Shown: one piece after another, positions 8,820 to 16,360 of the stretch
Layout: the number at the start of each line of letters is the position of its first letter
How positions within the stretch are numbered: position 1 is the stretch's first letter
Position numbers and translations under genes: made by a program
Notes under the pieces: model-generated
Seen by the model: only the letters and a program-made list of their open reading frames with translations
Database searches by the model: none
What the model was told of the DNA's origin: nothing
Source: Chthoniobacteraceae bacterium
GTDB lineage: Bacteria > Verrucomicrobiota > Verrucomicrobiia > Chthoniobacterales > Chthoniobacteraceae
NCBI GenBank assembly: GCA_947476255.1
Contig: CANJPY010000010.1
Coordinates: 1-64,000 of the forward strand
Direction of reading: 5' to 3'
DNA: 64,000 nt

Positions 8820-9992
8820 TCAGGCGGTTTTTGCTACGTTATTTTCGCGTGTCAGCGAAAGGACATTCGCAATCTCGCGCGCGGCATGCGCTCCCGCGCC
8901 CGGGCTCCCTAGACCCCGGATAATCTTGGCGAACTCGTCCTGTTGCGTGGCGCGAAGGCTGGGTTTCTGCAGCAATTCCTCAAGAGTCGCCGCGAGTTTT
9001 TGCGGACTGGCTTGGCCCTGCAATAATTCGGGCACGATTTGTCTCCCTGCCAGCACATTAGGCATTCCGATAAAGGGAATGCGCACGAGCAGTTTTCCCG
9101 CCAGCCAGGTGAGCGCGGCGACCTTGTAGGTGATCAACATGGGGAGCCCGAAATAGGCGGCTTCAAGAGTCGCCGTGCCAGAGCAGACCATCCCGACGGT
9201 GGCTTCCTGTGCCAGAGGATAAAAGCGATCCAGTCCGATCCGGCAGAAAGCGGGATCAAGGTTGCTGTTTTTCAGGTGCTCGAGCATCCACGCTGCCACT
9301 CGTGTGTTCGCCGCAGGTGCCTCAAAGCGGAGTCCCGGCACACGCGAACTCAGAAGGCGCGCCGCTTCCAGCATGACTGGGAAGAGTCGGCGCACTTCCT
9401 TGTCGCGACTGCCTGGAAAGAGCCCGACGAGATTTTCGCTGCGGGGAGTCTCCGTTTTGAGCGGGGCGAGGGAGTCGAGCATGGGGTGACCGACAAATTC
9501 GGTCTTCAGACCGGAGGCCTCATAGAGGGCTTTTTCGAAAGGGAAAATGCAAAGCATCAGGTCCAGATAGCGGGCCATTTTGGGAATGCGCCCCCGATTC
9601 CACGCCCAGACTTGAGGGCTGACATAGAAGACGGTTTTAAGCTTTGGGAAACGCTGTTTGGCAGCCTTGGCCAGACGGAGGTTGAACCCGGGATAGTCAA
9701 TAAGCAGCAGCACATCGGGCTGTGTTGTTTCAATCTCTGCCAGCATGCGGTCCATTTGCGCCCTGAAATAACCGTATTTCTTGAGCACATCCCACAGTCC
9801 GACCACCGCCTCGCCGCTCCATTCCAGAAAGGGCCCCGTGGCGAGCGCCTGCATTTTAGGACCGCCCGCGCCCAGCACGCGAAGACCCGCCAACTGGGGT
9901 TGCAGCGCCTCAAGCAATTCGGCGCCCCGGGCGTCTCCGCTCGCCTCCCCTGCCACGACGTAGAGGGACTGTTGTTTTGTGGCTTGGCTCAA
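8820..9992 (-). CDS. lpxB: Lipid-A-disaccharide synthase
   Basis: A 390-residue GT19 glycosyltransferase that condenses UDP-2,3-diacylglucosamine with lipid X at the inner membrane to form the lipid A disaccharide. Visible family segments are VVAGEASGDARGAEL at the N-terminus, IDYPGFNLRLAK, YVSPQVWAWNRGR and LFPGSRDKEVRRL. Its presence implies a lipopolysaccharide outer membrane. The start is TTG at 9992: the upstream stop TGA overlaps it (TTGA), and the next in-frame ATG is well inside the conserved N-terminus. This overlap suggests translational coupling to the upstream oxidoreductase gene. Confidence 0.95.
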   Translation of the reverse strand: MSQATKQQSLYVVAGEASGDARGAELLEALQPQLAGLRVLGAGGPKMQALATGPFLEWSGEAVVGLWDVLKKYGYFRAQMDRMLAEIETTQPDVLLLIDYPGFNLRLAKAAKQRFPKLKTVFYVSPQVWAWNRGRIPKMARYLDLMLCIFPFEKALYEASGLKTEFVGHPMLDSLAPLKTETPRSENLVGLFPGSRDKEVRRLFPVMLEAARLLSSRVPGLRFEAPAANTRVAAWMLEHLKNSNLDPAFCRIGLDRFYPLAQEATVGMVCSGTATLEAAYFGLPMLITYKVAALTWLAGKLLVRIPFIGMPNVLAGRQIVPELLQGQASPQKLAATLEELLQKPSLRATQQDEFAKIIRGLGSPGAGAHAAREIANVLSLTRENNVAKTA

Positions 9993-11014
9993 TGGGAGGC
10001 CTGGGTTGCGGGATGTGCGTCACGATGTGCCTGAATGCGGCGCGTGATATCGAGCGCCAATTCCAAGGCGGCGGTGCCTTCGCGTCCGCTCACTTTGGGT
10101 TCGGCTCCCGCCTTCGCGCATCGGATGAAATCAGCCAGTTCGCGTTTCAAGGGTTCCCCTTTTTCGATGGGTACGGGCTCCCGCAAAATTTTGCGTCCCG
10201 CGAATTCGCTGACAATGGTCGTATCCCCGGAGGCAAAGAGTTTGGTGAGAAGAGAGCTTTCTTTGCGGTGTTCTTCCGCCATTCGGTACACGAACCCTTC
10301 CTGACGCATGTAGTCCAAGGAGAGGTAGCAGTCTTCTTGGAAAACGCGGATTTTACGCATGCGCTCGGGGCTGACACGTGAGACGGTGAGATTGGCGATG
10401 CATCCGTTGGCGAAGTGGAGCCGGGCGTTGGCGATATCCTCGCTGGCGCTCAGAACGGGAACGCCCACGGCATCCACCGAAAGGAGGGGAGAACGCACGA
10501 GATGAAGGATGATTTCGAGATCGTGAATCATCAGGTCCAAGACAACGCCGATTTCAGTGCTGCGATTGGGATAGGGAGAAAGCCGGTGGCTCTCGATAAA
10601 GCGGGGATGGTGGAGTCTGGATTCGAGTGCGGAGAGGACAGGATTGAAGCGCTCGACATGGCCGACTTGCAGTGCGAGGCGGCGTTGTTTGGCAAGTTCG
10701 ACGAGGGCATGGGCATCGGCGGTTGTCTCCGTGATGGGTTTTTCAATCAGCACATGGCGGCCTGCCTCAAGCAGTTGTTTGCCAATAGCGAAGTGAAAGG
10801 GAGTGGGCGTGGCAACCGTAGCGGCATCGACGCTCTGAATGAACTCCTCCATGGAAGAGATGGCTTGCACCCCATGGGCGCGGGCCACCTCGCGGGCCGC
10901 GTCCACGTTTGTATCGTAGACACACGTGAACTCGCCCGGCGCAACTTCACTGAGGATGCGGGCATGCAAACGGCCGATGTGGCCTGTACCGATAACACCG
11001 ATTCGAAAGGACAT
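9989..11014 (-). CDS. Gfo/Idh/MocA-family NAD(P)-dependent oxidoreductase
   Basis: A 341-residue sugar dehydrogenase-like protein. The Rossmann motif GVIGTGHIGRLHARIL is at the N-terminus, and the conserved EKP motif sits in VLIEKPITETTADAH. The C-terminal half has the family's beta-sheet domain (GVVLDLMIHDLEIILHLV). It overlaps the TTG start of lpxB by four bases, which ties it to lipid A synthesis. In some bacteria a relative (GnnA) oxidises UDP-GlcNAc at C3 so that a partner aminotransferase can make the amino sugar of amide-linked lipid A. No such aminotransferase is adjacent, so that role is only a hypothesis. Confidence 0.85.
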   Translation of the reverse strand: MSFRIGVIGTGHIGRLHARILSEVAPGEFTCVYDTNVDAAREVARAHGVQAISSMEEFIQSVDAATVATPTPFHFAIGKQLLEAGRHVLIEKPITETTADAHALVELAKQRRLALQVGHVERFNPVLSALESRLHHPRFIESHRLSPYPNRSTEIGVVLDLMIHDLEIILHLVRSPLLSVDAVGVPVLSASEDIANARLHFANGCIANLTVSRVSPERMRKIRVFQEDCYLSLDYMRQEGFVYRMAEEHRKESSLLTKLFASGDTTIVSEFAGRKILREPVPIEKGEPLKRELADFIRCAKAGAEPKVSGREGTAALELALDITRRIQAHRDAHPATQASH

Positions 11015-11124
11015 GTTCGCGCAGTTTGCAGCAAAACCTCGCTGGGAACAAACCCAGACTTGCAGGCGCCCGCCCTTGAAATCTCCGTGCGATTTTTTCC
11101 GAGGAGAAAAACCTCAAAACTGTG

Positions 11125-11475
11125 TCATGCCTGCACGAAAGTCATTTGCAACTCGTAAACAGCGGGAGTTCTGGAGCCTGCGAGTCCTCCGCAAAAGACA
11201 TTTTTGTGCACTTTGGAGCGGAAAATCTCCTTTTTGTGAGCATCTTCGACCAGCACGTAAAGATCTGGATTCAGTTCCATCGGACTATCTGGACTTGAGG
11301 CTGCACTTAATTCGAAGCTGAATTCGGCTTGGAAGTCGGGGTATGTGCCTGTAATCGGCGCTCTGGCGAGAATGTCGTCGGACACTGGATCCTCATCCCA
11401 GAGTTGCGCGGTCATGCCGGAGAGGTCTGTGTGTCGTCCGTCTCGGACATGAATGGTGGCAGCGACTTTGATCAC
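11125..11475 (-). CDS. Hypothetical protein, 116 residues
   Basis: No family recognised. The predicted protein is soluble, without signal peptide or membrane segment, and alternates polar and hydrophobic residues in a way that suggests a beta-sandwich (VAATIHVRDGR, FQAEFSFELSAASS, NPDLYVLVEDAHKKEIFRSK, VYELQMTFV). The start appears to be GTG at 11475 without a clear ribosome-binding site. It lies between the oxidoreductase-lpxB-panC operon (110 bp downstream) and the ZIP-like gene upstream, all minus strand. A real gene is likely because it fills the gap and the opposite strand offers nothing better, but evidence is moderate. Confidence 0.55.
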   Translation of the reverse strand: MIKVAATIHVRDGRHTDLSGMTAQLWDEDPVSDDILARAPITGTYPDFQAEFSFELSAASSPDSPMELNPDLYVLVEDAHKKEIFRSKVHKNVFCGGLAGSRTPAVYELQMTFVQA

Positions 11476-11534
11476 AGGGAGGAGAGCAAATGAGAGGTGG
11501 AGGCGAGTTTAGAGGGAAGAGAGTGCTTTGCCGT

Positions 11535-11568
11535 CCTCGTTGGGCGCATGGTTGCGCACCCTACGAGG
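11535..11568. repeat. REP-like palindromic hairpin
   Basis: CCTCGT at 11535-11540 and ACGAGG at 11563-11568 enclose further complementary segments (GGGCGCA / TGCGCACCC), giving a near-perfect long stem. It lies between the ZIP-like gene and the 116-residue gene. The core GTAGGGTGCGCAACC read on the minus strand resembles the dispersed GTAGGGTG-type palindromes seen in many bacterial genomes. There is no T-run on the minus side, so I favour a dispersed palindrome over a terminator. Confidence 0.45.
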
Positions 11569-11593
11569 AGTTTTGGAGCCACCGAGGGTGGGC

Positions 11594-13018
11594 TCAGTGG
11601 GCCACGTGCACGATTTCCAGGGCAGTGAGGAAGAATGCGACAGCAAAGCCGCCGATGGTGGTTAAGCCGACAACATCACCGCCTTCCTCATACGCGTGCG
11701 GGAACATGACCTGCGCCACCAAGGCAAGAATGGCGCCGCCCGAGACGGCCTCGCACAGAGCCAGAATCTCGACCGGAGCGCTCGGAAGGAACGCATTCCC
11801 CACAGCGCCACAGATGGCTGCAATGAAAACGAGGGAACCCCAAAGACCGTAAATTTTTGCGTTCGAATAACCGGCATGGCGCATCGTGTTCGCACTGGCC
11901 ATGGCTTCCGGAAGGTTTGCCAAAAAGATCGCGACGAGCAGCGTTGGGTTGAAGCTCGACAAACCCGCGAAGGTCGCACCGATGACGAGGGACCCCGGGA
12001 TGGCATCCAAAATATTCCCGATCCAGATGGCGAGTGGGTTGCCGCCCTCGCTTTCTGCGAGCGCTTGGTGGACTTCGCCGGCGTGCAGGCGTTTCATGCT
12101 GGCTGTGGCCATGGCTTCCCATGTGTCGCTGTCGAGAATTGCGGCCTGTTTCTGAATGCTTTCCAGCGTGTGGTGTTCGGCGAGTTTCACAATCGCCTCA
12201 CGAAGGAGCGGAGAATCCTGCATCAAGTGCTCAAAATCATCCTTTTCAATGCGCATTCCAGAGACCGTCGTCTCGGCGATCACTGTATTTGTACGTTGCG
12301 CGTGGGAAACCAGCGCCATTTCTCCGACGATGTCGCCGGCATTGATTTCGGCGATGCGCGTGCCTGCCCCTGTTTCATGGCCATGCTGCACAAAAACTCC
12401 CAATTTTCCCTCGTCGATAATGTACAAGGCATCCGGTTCCTGCCCTTGACGGAAGAGTTCCTGACCTGACTCATATTTGAAATCGCGGACATGGGGCAGG
12501 ATGTGATCGATTTCCGAAGGGGGCAGGGAACGAATGACGGCGTTTTTAGACAAGCGATCCAGAAGTTCGCCAGCTTCCTGTCGTTTCATCGCCAAGGCAT
12601 GGCGCCGTGCGTTTGTTTTGTGACGTGCCGCACCGCCGAATTTATCGACCAAAATATTGCTGTAATAGTAGATCAGCCCACCCGCAATAAATCCCCCTGC
12701 AACAATGGCCCAAGCTTTCACATTGGGGACTCCCGAGTTGACGAGGTGCTGGGTCGTCCCGAAGGCCAAGTCGACGGCGAGCGCATTCACCAAGGCGCCC
12801 GAACCAAACGCCAGAATATTTGCGATGGTTTTGTTGCTGGCTTTGAAGGTGAGTCCCAGCCAAGTCCCGATGACCACGGAGGACATCGCGATAGATGCCA
12901 GTAAAGCGGCCATTGAAATGCGGCCGATGGTGGCCACGTTTTCCACGGCGGCTGGGACCTGTTCGACGATGCTATGGGCCGTATCTGCAGCGGATGCGTT
13001 GGCTAGAAAGTGAAACAT
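11594..13018 (-). CDS. ZIP-like membrane protein with internal cyclic-nucleotide-binding domain
   Basis: A 474-residue protein in three parts. Residues about 30-125 hold three hydrophobic segments (LASIAMSSVVIGTWLGLTF, NILAFGSGALVNALAVDLAF, AIVAGGFIAGGLIYYYS). Residues about 165-285 form a cyclic nucleotide-binding (CAP/CNB) domain (FRQGQEPDALYIIDEGKLGV, INAGDIVGEMALVS). Residues about 325-474 hold more membrane segments. Of these, NILDAIPGSLVIGATF and LANLPEAMASA resemble metal-binding helices 4 and 5 of ZIP transporters, with N-x-x-D and E kept but the first His of each motif lost. I infer a metal or ion transporter gated by a nucleotide or another small ligand. It is divergent from the TerC-family gene. 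Confidence 0.72.
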   Translation of the reverse strand: MFHFLANASAADTAHSIVEQVPAAVENVATIGRISMAALLASIAMSSVVIGTWLGLTFKASNKTIANILAFGSGALVNALAVDLAFGTTQHLVNSGVPNVKAWAIVAGGFIAGGLIYYYSNILVDKFGGAARHKTNARRHALAMKRQEAGELLDRLSKNAVIRSLPPSEIDHILPHVRDFKYESGQELFRQGQEPDALYIIDEGKLGVFVQHGHETGAGTRIAEINAGDIVGEMALVSHAQRTNTVIAETTVSGMRIEKDDFEHLMQDSPLLREAIVKLAEHHTLESIQKQAAILDSDTWEAMATASMKRLHAGEVHQALAESEGGNPLAIWIGNILDAIPGSLVIGATFAGLSSFNPTLLVAIFLANLPEAMASANTMRHAGYSNAKIYGLWGSLVFIAAICGAVGNAFLPSAPVEILALCEAVSGGAILALVAQVMFPHAYEEGGDVVGLTTIGGFAVAFFLTALEIVHVAH

Positions 13019-13035
13019 ATAACAGATTGTATAAA

Positions 13036-13050
13036 TTCGACGAGGTCGAA
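13036..13050. promoter_or_regulatory. Operator-like palindrome between two divergent membrane genes
   Basis: A perfect inverted repeat, TTCGAC-GAG-GTCGAA, sits 17 bp upstream of the ZIP-like start and in the 166-bp region shared with the TerC-family gene. Its size and symmetry suit a dimeric repressor. The regulator is unknown. Confidence 0.4.
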
Positions 13051-13121
13051 CCCGTTAGGTATCACGCAGGATTGCGGTTAAGCTCAACCTAAAACGTGCA
13101 GGCTTTGGTTATTTTTACATA

Positions 13122-13166
13122 GCAACTTCAGCTGGCGTCGATAAACGCTTGCCGAAGCTGAATTGC
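13122..13166 (+). promoter_or_regulatory. Stem-loop in the leader of the TerC-family gene
   Basis: GCAACTTCAGC (13122-13132) pairs with GCTGAATTGC (13157-13166) with one bulge, and GGCGT pairs internally with part of ACGCTTGCC. It ends 18 bp before the ATG of the TerC-family gene. There is no T-run, so it is more likely a leader structure than a terminator. It does not match the manganese riboswitch consensus that precedes some relatives of this gene. Confidence 0.4.
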
Positions 13167-13184
13167 GGCGTCTAATCAGAGGCC

Positions 13185-14066
13185 ATGGCTGCCTCTCTGT
13201 TTGGCTCTGATCTGTTCAGTTCCCTCCCAACCTTGGCAGAGGTGATCGGGGTGGCGCCTGTCATCCTGTCGCTTATTATTATCGAGGGCCTCTTGAGCGT
13301 GGATAATGCGCTGGCCATTGCCGCCATGGCCAGGCACCTGCCCAAGGCGCAGCAGCAGCTTGCTTTGCGGTTGGGCCTCTTTGGGGCTTATTTGTTCCGG
13401 GGTATTTGCATGGGATTAGCGGCATGGATCATTGAAAACCCTTGGTTGAAAATAGGGGGGGCGGCCTACCTGATCTATCTCATGTGTCATCATTTTACAC
13501 ACAAAGACGTCTCTGTGGAGGACGACGGCAAAGGCAGCTCAGGCTCCCGCGGCTTTATCGGCACGATTATCGCCATTGAGGTGATGGACCTGAGTCTGAG
13601 TGTGGACAATGTGGTTGCCGCGGTTGCGATGAGTCCAAAGTTATGGGTGGTTTGCACCGGTGTATTTATCGGCATTCTCGCGCTTCGGTTTGTCGCCGGG
13701 GCTTGTTTGAAACTGATCGAACGATATCCCATTTTGGAGGAAACCGCGTTTCTCCTGATCGGGTACGTTGGTTTTATTCTCGTGTTTGAGTTGCTTACCG
13801 ATCCTCTGAGTGGGCTCCAGGTGCTTCCCGGACCCGTCCATGTGAGCGCGGGGGAAAAGTTTATTGGGATCGCTTTGATTTTAGCGCTTTCGATCCTCTA
13901 CTCAAAGTTTCCCACGCTCCAAACGGCGCTCAAGCCGGTTTTCAAAGGACTGACTTTTCCGATGAAGGCGGTGGCTGTTTCTGTGGGGCTGATTTTGAAG
14001 ACGCTTCTTCGGCCGTTCTCGCTGCTTCTTCGTCTTTTCAGGAGCACTCGCCCGCAGCAAGATTGA
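13185..14066 (+). CDS. TerC-family integral membrane protein (YkoY/YceF-like, putative metal exporter)
   Basis: A 293-residue membrane protein with about seven hydrophobic helices. The two internal TerC motifs are clear: IEGLLSVDNALAIAAMARHL and IEVMDLSLSVDNVVAAVAMS. The conserved acidic and Asn residues there are thought to bind metal. TerC relatives such as Bacillus YceF and YkoY take part in Mn2+ export, including metal loading of secreted enzymes. The divergent ZIP-like gene would fit a matched import/export pair, but this is inference. A hairpin and an operator-like palindrome lie upstream. Confidence 0.88.
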   Translation: MAASLFGSDLFSSLPTLAEVIGVAPVILSLIIIEGLLSVDNALAIAAMARHLPKAQQQLALRLGLFGAYLFRGICMGLAAWIIENPWLKIGGAAYLIYLMCHHFTHKDVSVEDDGKGSSGSRGFIGTIIAIEVMDLSLSVDNVVAAVAMSPKLWVVCTGVFIGILALRFVAGACLKLIERYPILEETAFLLIGYVGFILVFELLTDPLSGLQVLPGPVHVSAGEKFIGIALILALSILYSKFPTLQTALKPVFKGLTFPMKAVAVSVGLILKTLLRPFSLLLRLFRSTRPQQD

Positions 14067-14092
14067 TCCTCGACGATTTAAAAAAGGAGTCT

Positions 14093-14156
14093 GGAGAGCT
14101 TTCACGACCAGAGGCGAAAGCTCCATGATCATAGGCGGGTGGGGGGAGCCCGCTTT
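14093..14156 (+). terminator. Hairpins between convergent TerC-family and NHL genes
   Basis: GGAGAGCTTTC (14093-14103) pairs with GAAAGCTCC (14116-14124). A second stem, GCGGG with CCCGC, follows at about 14134-14153 and is trailed by TTT. The position after the TerC-family stop codon suggests termination, but the T-tract is very short. Confidence 0.35.
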
Positions 14157-14158
14157 GA

Positions 14159-15139
14159 TCAGTGTTTGGCGCGGTGGTAGCGTTGCACCCTGCGCGCTGT
14201 CAGAACAAATCCAACATAGATGCTGTTGCCCCCGTCACTCACGGCGAGGCCGTGGGGCCACTCGTAGTCTTGAATTTTCCCCAGACCCCGGGTGCGGAAG
14301 GACTCCTGTAATTCTCCTGCAAGGTTGAAACGACGGACAATGCCGCGGGTTCCACTCATGTTGGAGAGCAAGTAAATGGAATCCTTATGGTAGCGAATGG
14401 TGAGCGGGCTCCCTACTTTTTTCCAGGTCGCAAGCACTTCTCCTTCGGCATTGAGGACCTGCACCCAGCGTCTCTCGCGGTCGGCTACGTAGACGCGATC
14501 TTCGGTGTCTACCGTGATGCTGTGAGGCGTGTGCAGAATGACGGGCCCCTCGCCTTTGAGTCCCCAGTCTCCCAGACTTTCTCCTTCGGCGCTAAATTTC
14601 ACCCCGCGTTTGTTGGTCGCCCCATCTGTCACAATGAAGGAGCCATCACTCAGCACCGCCACATCGGTAGGGAGGGTGAAGTTGATTTCCTCGCCGCCAA
14701 CCTCCAAAAGCGGAGTCCCCTTTGCATCAAATTTGAATACCTTCTTGAGGCCTGAATCCACAATCCAGACATGCCCCGCAGCGTCGACGGAGATCTGGTG
14801 CGGGCGCATGAGGAGGTTCGCGCCCCAAGAGCGGAGCATTTTCCCTGACTTCGGATCGAGCACCAAAACGGCAGGTTTCTTGATGATCTCACGCCTGAAC
14901 GGCTTCAGGGGTTCAATCGGGTTTTCACCGTGATTGAGGACGAGGATGGTTCCATCGGCAGCCACGGCAACCCCAGTCATCTGACAGGGTTCTGGGTAAA
15001 TATCGGCGGAAAGGGAGGGCCAAGTCATGTCGGCGACATGACTTTCGGTGCTGAGTGCCTCCAACCGTGGCGCCAAGGCCACCCCGAGAGAGAGGGCGCA
15101 CCAATGGAAAAAACGACGACGGCTAAGCAGACTATTCAT
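14159..15139 (-). CDS. Exported NHL-repeat beta-propeller protein (Tat signal)
   Basis: A 326-residue protein with a twin-arginine-type signal (SRRRFFHWCALSLGVALAP), so export folded to the periplasm is likely. The mature part has repeated propeller blades: DVAVLSDGSFIVTDGATNK, SITVDTEDRVYVADRERRWV, HGLAVSDGGNSIYVGFV. Such NHL or SMP-30-like six-bladed propellers include peptidyl-amidating lyase relatives, lactonases and binding scaffolds, and no catalytic signature decides between them. The gene is a single minus-strand unit, convergent with the TerC-family gene. Confidence 0.75.
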   Translation of the reverse strand: MNSLLSRRRFFHWCALSLGVALAPRLEALSTESHVADMTWPSLSADIYPEPCQMTGVAVAADGTILVLNHGENPIEPLKPFRREIIKKPAVLVLDPKSGKMLRSWGANLLMRPHQISVDAAGHVWIVDSGLKKVFKFDAKGTPLLEVGGEEINFTLPTDVAVLSDGSFIVTDGATNKRGVKFSAEGESLGDWGLKGEGPVILHTPHSITVDTEDRVYVADRERRWVQVLNAEGEVLATWKKVGSPLTIRYHKDSIYLLSNMSGTRGIVRRFNLAGELQESFRTRGLGKIQDYEWPHGLAVSDGGNSIYVGFVLTARRVQRYHRAKH

Positions 15140-15495
15140 AGGGTGGGTTCATCGCCGGAGCGTATGACGAGTGGTTAACTTAGAGGAGTGGGTTTTGAAA
15201 GCAAACCTGCCAAGTGAGTTTTATTCGCCTCGTACGGGCGCTGCGGTGAACGCGCTCGTGCACCTCCGCACATGCGGGTTGTTTGTTTGTCCACTAGAAC
15301 AGCTTTTTTCAGGGCGGCGCTGCCCGGTGTATCCTCAATTCAATAGAAGCTTTTGGGGAAAGCTGGCGGGAGTCTGGGAGGCTTCTGGAACGTGTGTTTC
15401 TGGCGGCTTGAGCAGAGGCCGTTTCATTTGTAGGCTTCAGCATCGCGAGGCGGCCCTCCGCCTGTGGTTCCAAACTTTTTTATTCCATACTCCCT
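15140..15495. other. Intergenic region, no gene seen
   Basis: These 356 bp separate two divergent genes. An open frame runs through on the plus strand but has a composition unlike a conserved protein and no recognisable domain, so I leave it out. A small stem (GGGC-GGCGCT-GCCC near 15313-15326) is the only structure noticed. Promoters of both flanking genes should lie here, but none matches a consensus well. Confidence 0.5.
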
Positions 15496-16329
15496 GTGAA
15501 GCCTACCCGCATTGATTCGCACCAGCATTTTTGGCGTTATAGTCCTGAACAGTATCCGTGGATCAAGCCGGGCTCTGCACTGCAGAAAGACTGGCTTCCC
15601 GCTGATCTCAGGGCTTTGCAGGCCCCGCTGGAGCTGGACGGATCTGTTGCAGTTCAGGCGCGGCAGAGCCTTGAGGAAAGTCGGTGGCTGCTGGAACTTG
15701 CGGATGAGAATCCGCGTATTTTTGGGGTGGTGGGGTGGGTGGATTTGCGGGCGCCAAATATCGAGGAGCAACTTGCTCCGCTTGCCCGAAACCGGCGCTT
15801 TGTGGGCGTTAGACATGTGGTTCAAGATGAACCGGATGACCGGTTTTTGCTGCAAAAGGAGTTTGTCCGGGGCCTCAAGCAACTTCAGAAATTCGGGCTG
15901 CGCTACGATTTGTTGATTTTTCCCAAGCAGTTGCCAGCTGCCATCGAGTTGGTGGAGCAGATTCCAGGGCAGCCTTTTGTCCTCGATCATTGTGCCAAGC
16001 CCCACATTGCGCAGGGGACACTCAAGCCTTGGAACGAGCTCATCCAGAAGCTGGCCTCTCATCCAAATGTGTACTGCAAAGTGTCCGGAATTGTCACTGA
16101 GGCGAAATGGGACGATTGGAGCCTGGAAAAACTGCGTCCCTACTTGGACGTGATTGAGGGGGCCTTCGGGAGGGACCGTTTGATGTGGGGTTCGGACTGG
16201 CCCGTGGCGCTGTTAGCGTCCGAATATGCGCGTTGGTATGAAACAATGCAGCAATGGACCGCAGGCTGGAGTGTGGCGGAGAAGGAGGCTTTTTTTGGAG
16301 GCAATGCAGCGCGATTTTATGGCCTTTAG
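15496..16329 (+). CDS. Amidohydrolase-2 family protein (L-fuconolactonase-like)
   Basis: A 277-residue TIM-barrel hydrolase. The metal-binding HxH is in the N-terminal RIDSHQHFW, and further family segments are VLDHCAKPHI, VYCKVSGIVTEA and LMWGSDWPV with the conserved active-site Asp. Relatives hydrolyse sugar lactones such as L-fucono-1,5-lactone or other cyclic esters. The start is GTG at 15496 without a strong ribosome-binding site; no closer start precedes the metal motif. Fucose pathway genes are not next to it, so the substrate is open. Confidence 0.85.
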   Translation: MKPTRIDSHQHFWRYSPEQYPWIKPGSALQKDWLPADLRALQAPLELDGSVAVQARQSLEESRWLLELADENPRIFGVVGWVDLRAPNIEEQLAPLARNRRFVGVRHVVQDEPDDRFLLQKEFVRGLKQLQKFGLRYDLLIFPKQLPAAIELVEQIPGQPFVLDHCAKPHIAQGTLKPWNELIQKLASHPNVYCKVSGIVTEAKWDDWSLEKLRPYLDVIEGAFGRDRLMWGSDWPVALLASEYARWYETMQQWTAGWSVAEKEAFFGGNAARFYGL

Positions 16330-16360
16330 CCGCCCATGAGAGCTACGGCTTGTAGCCAGC

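Noticed and set aside
9039-10034. 331-codon plus-strand frame opposite lpxB
   Set aside because: It lies wholly antisense to a well-supported lpxB and has no recognisable domain.
13019-13184. Manganese (yybP-ykoY) riboswitch before the TerC-family gene
   Set aside because: The gene family often has this riboswitch, but the conserved core strands were not found; only simple stem-loops are present.
15171-15515. 114-codon plus-strand frame upstream of the amidohydrolase
   Set aside because: It overlaps the amidohydrolase start in another frame and shows no conserved pattern.
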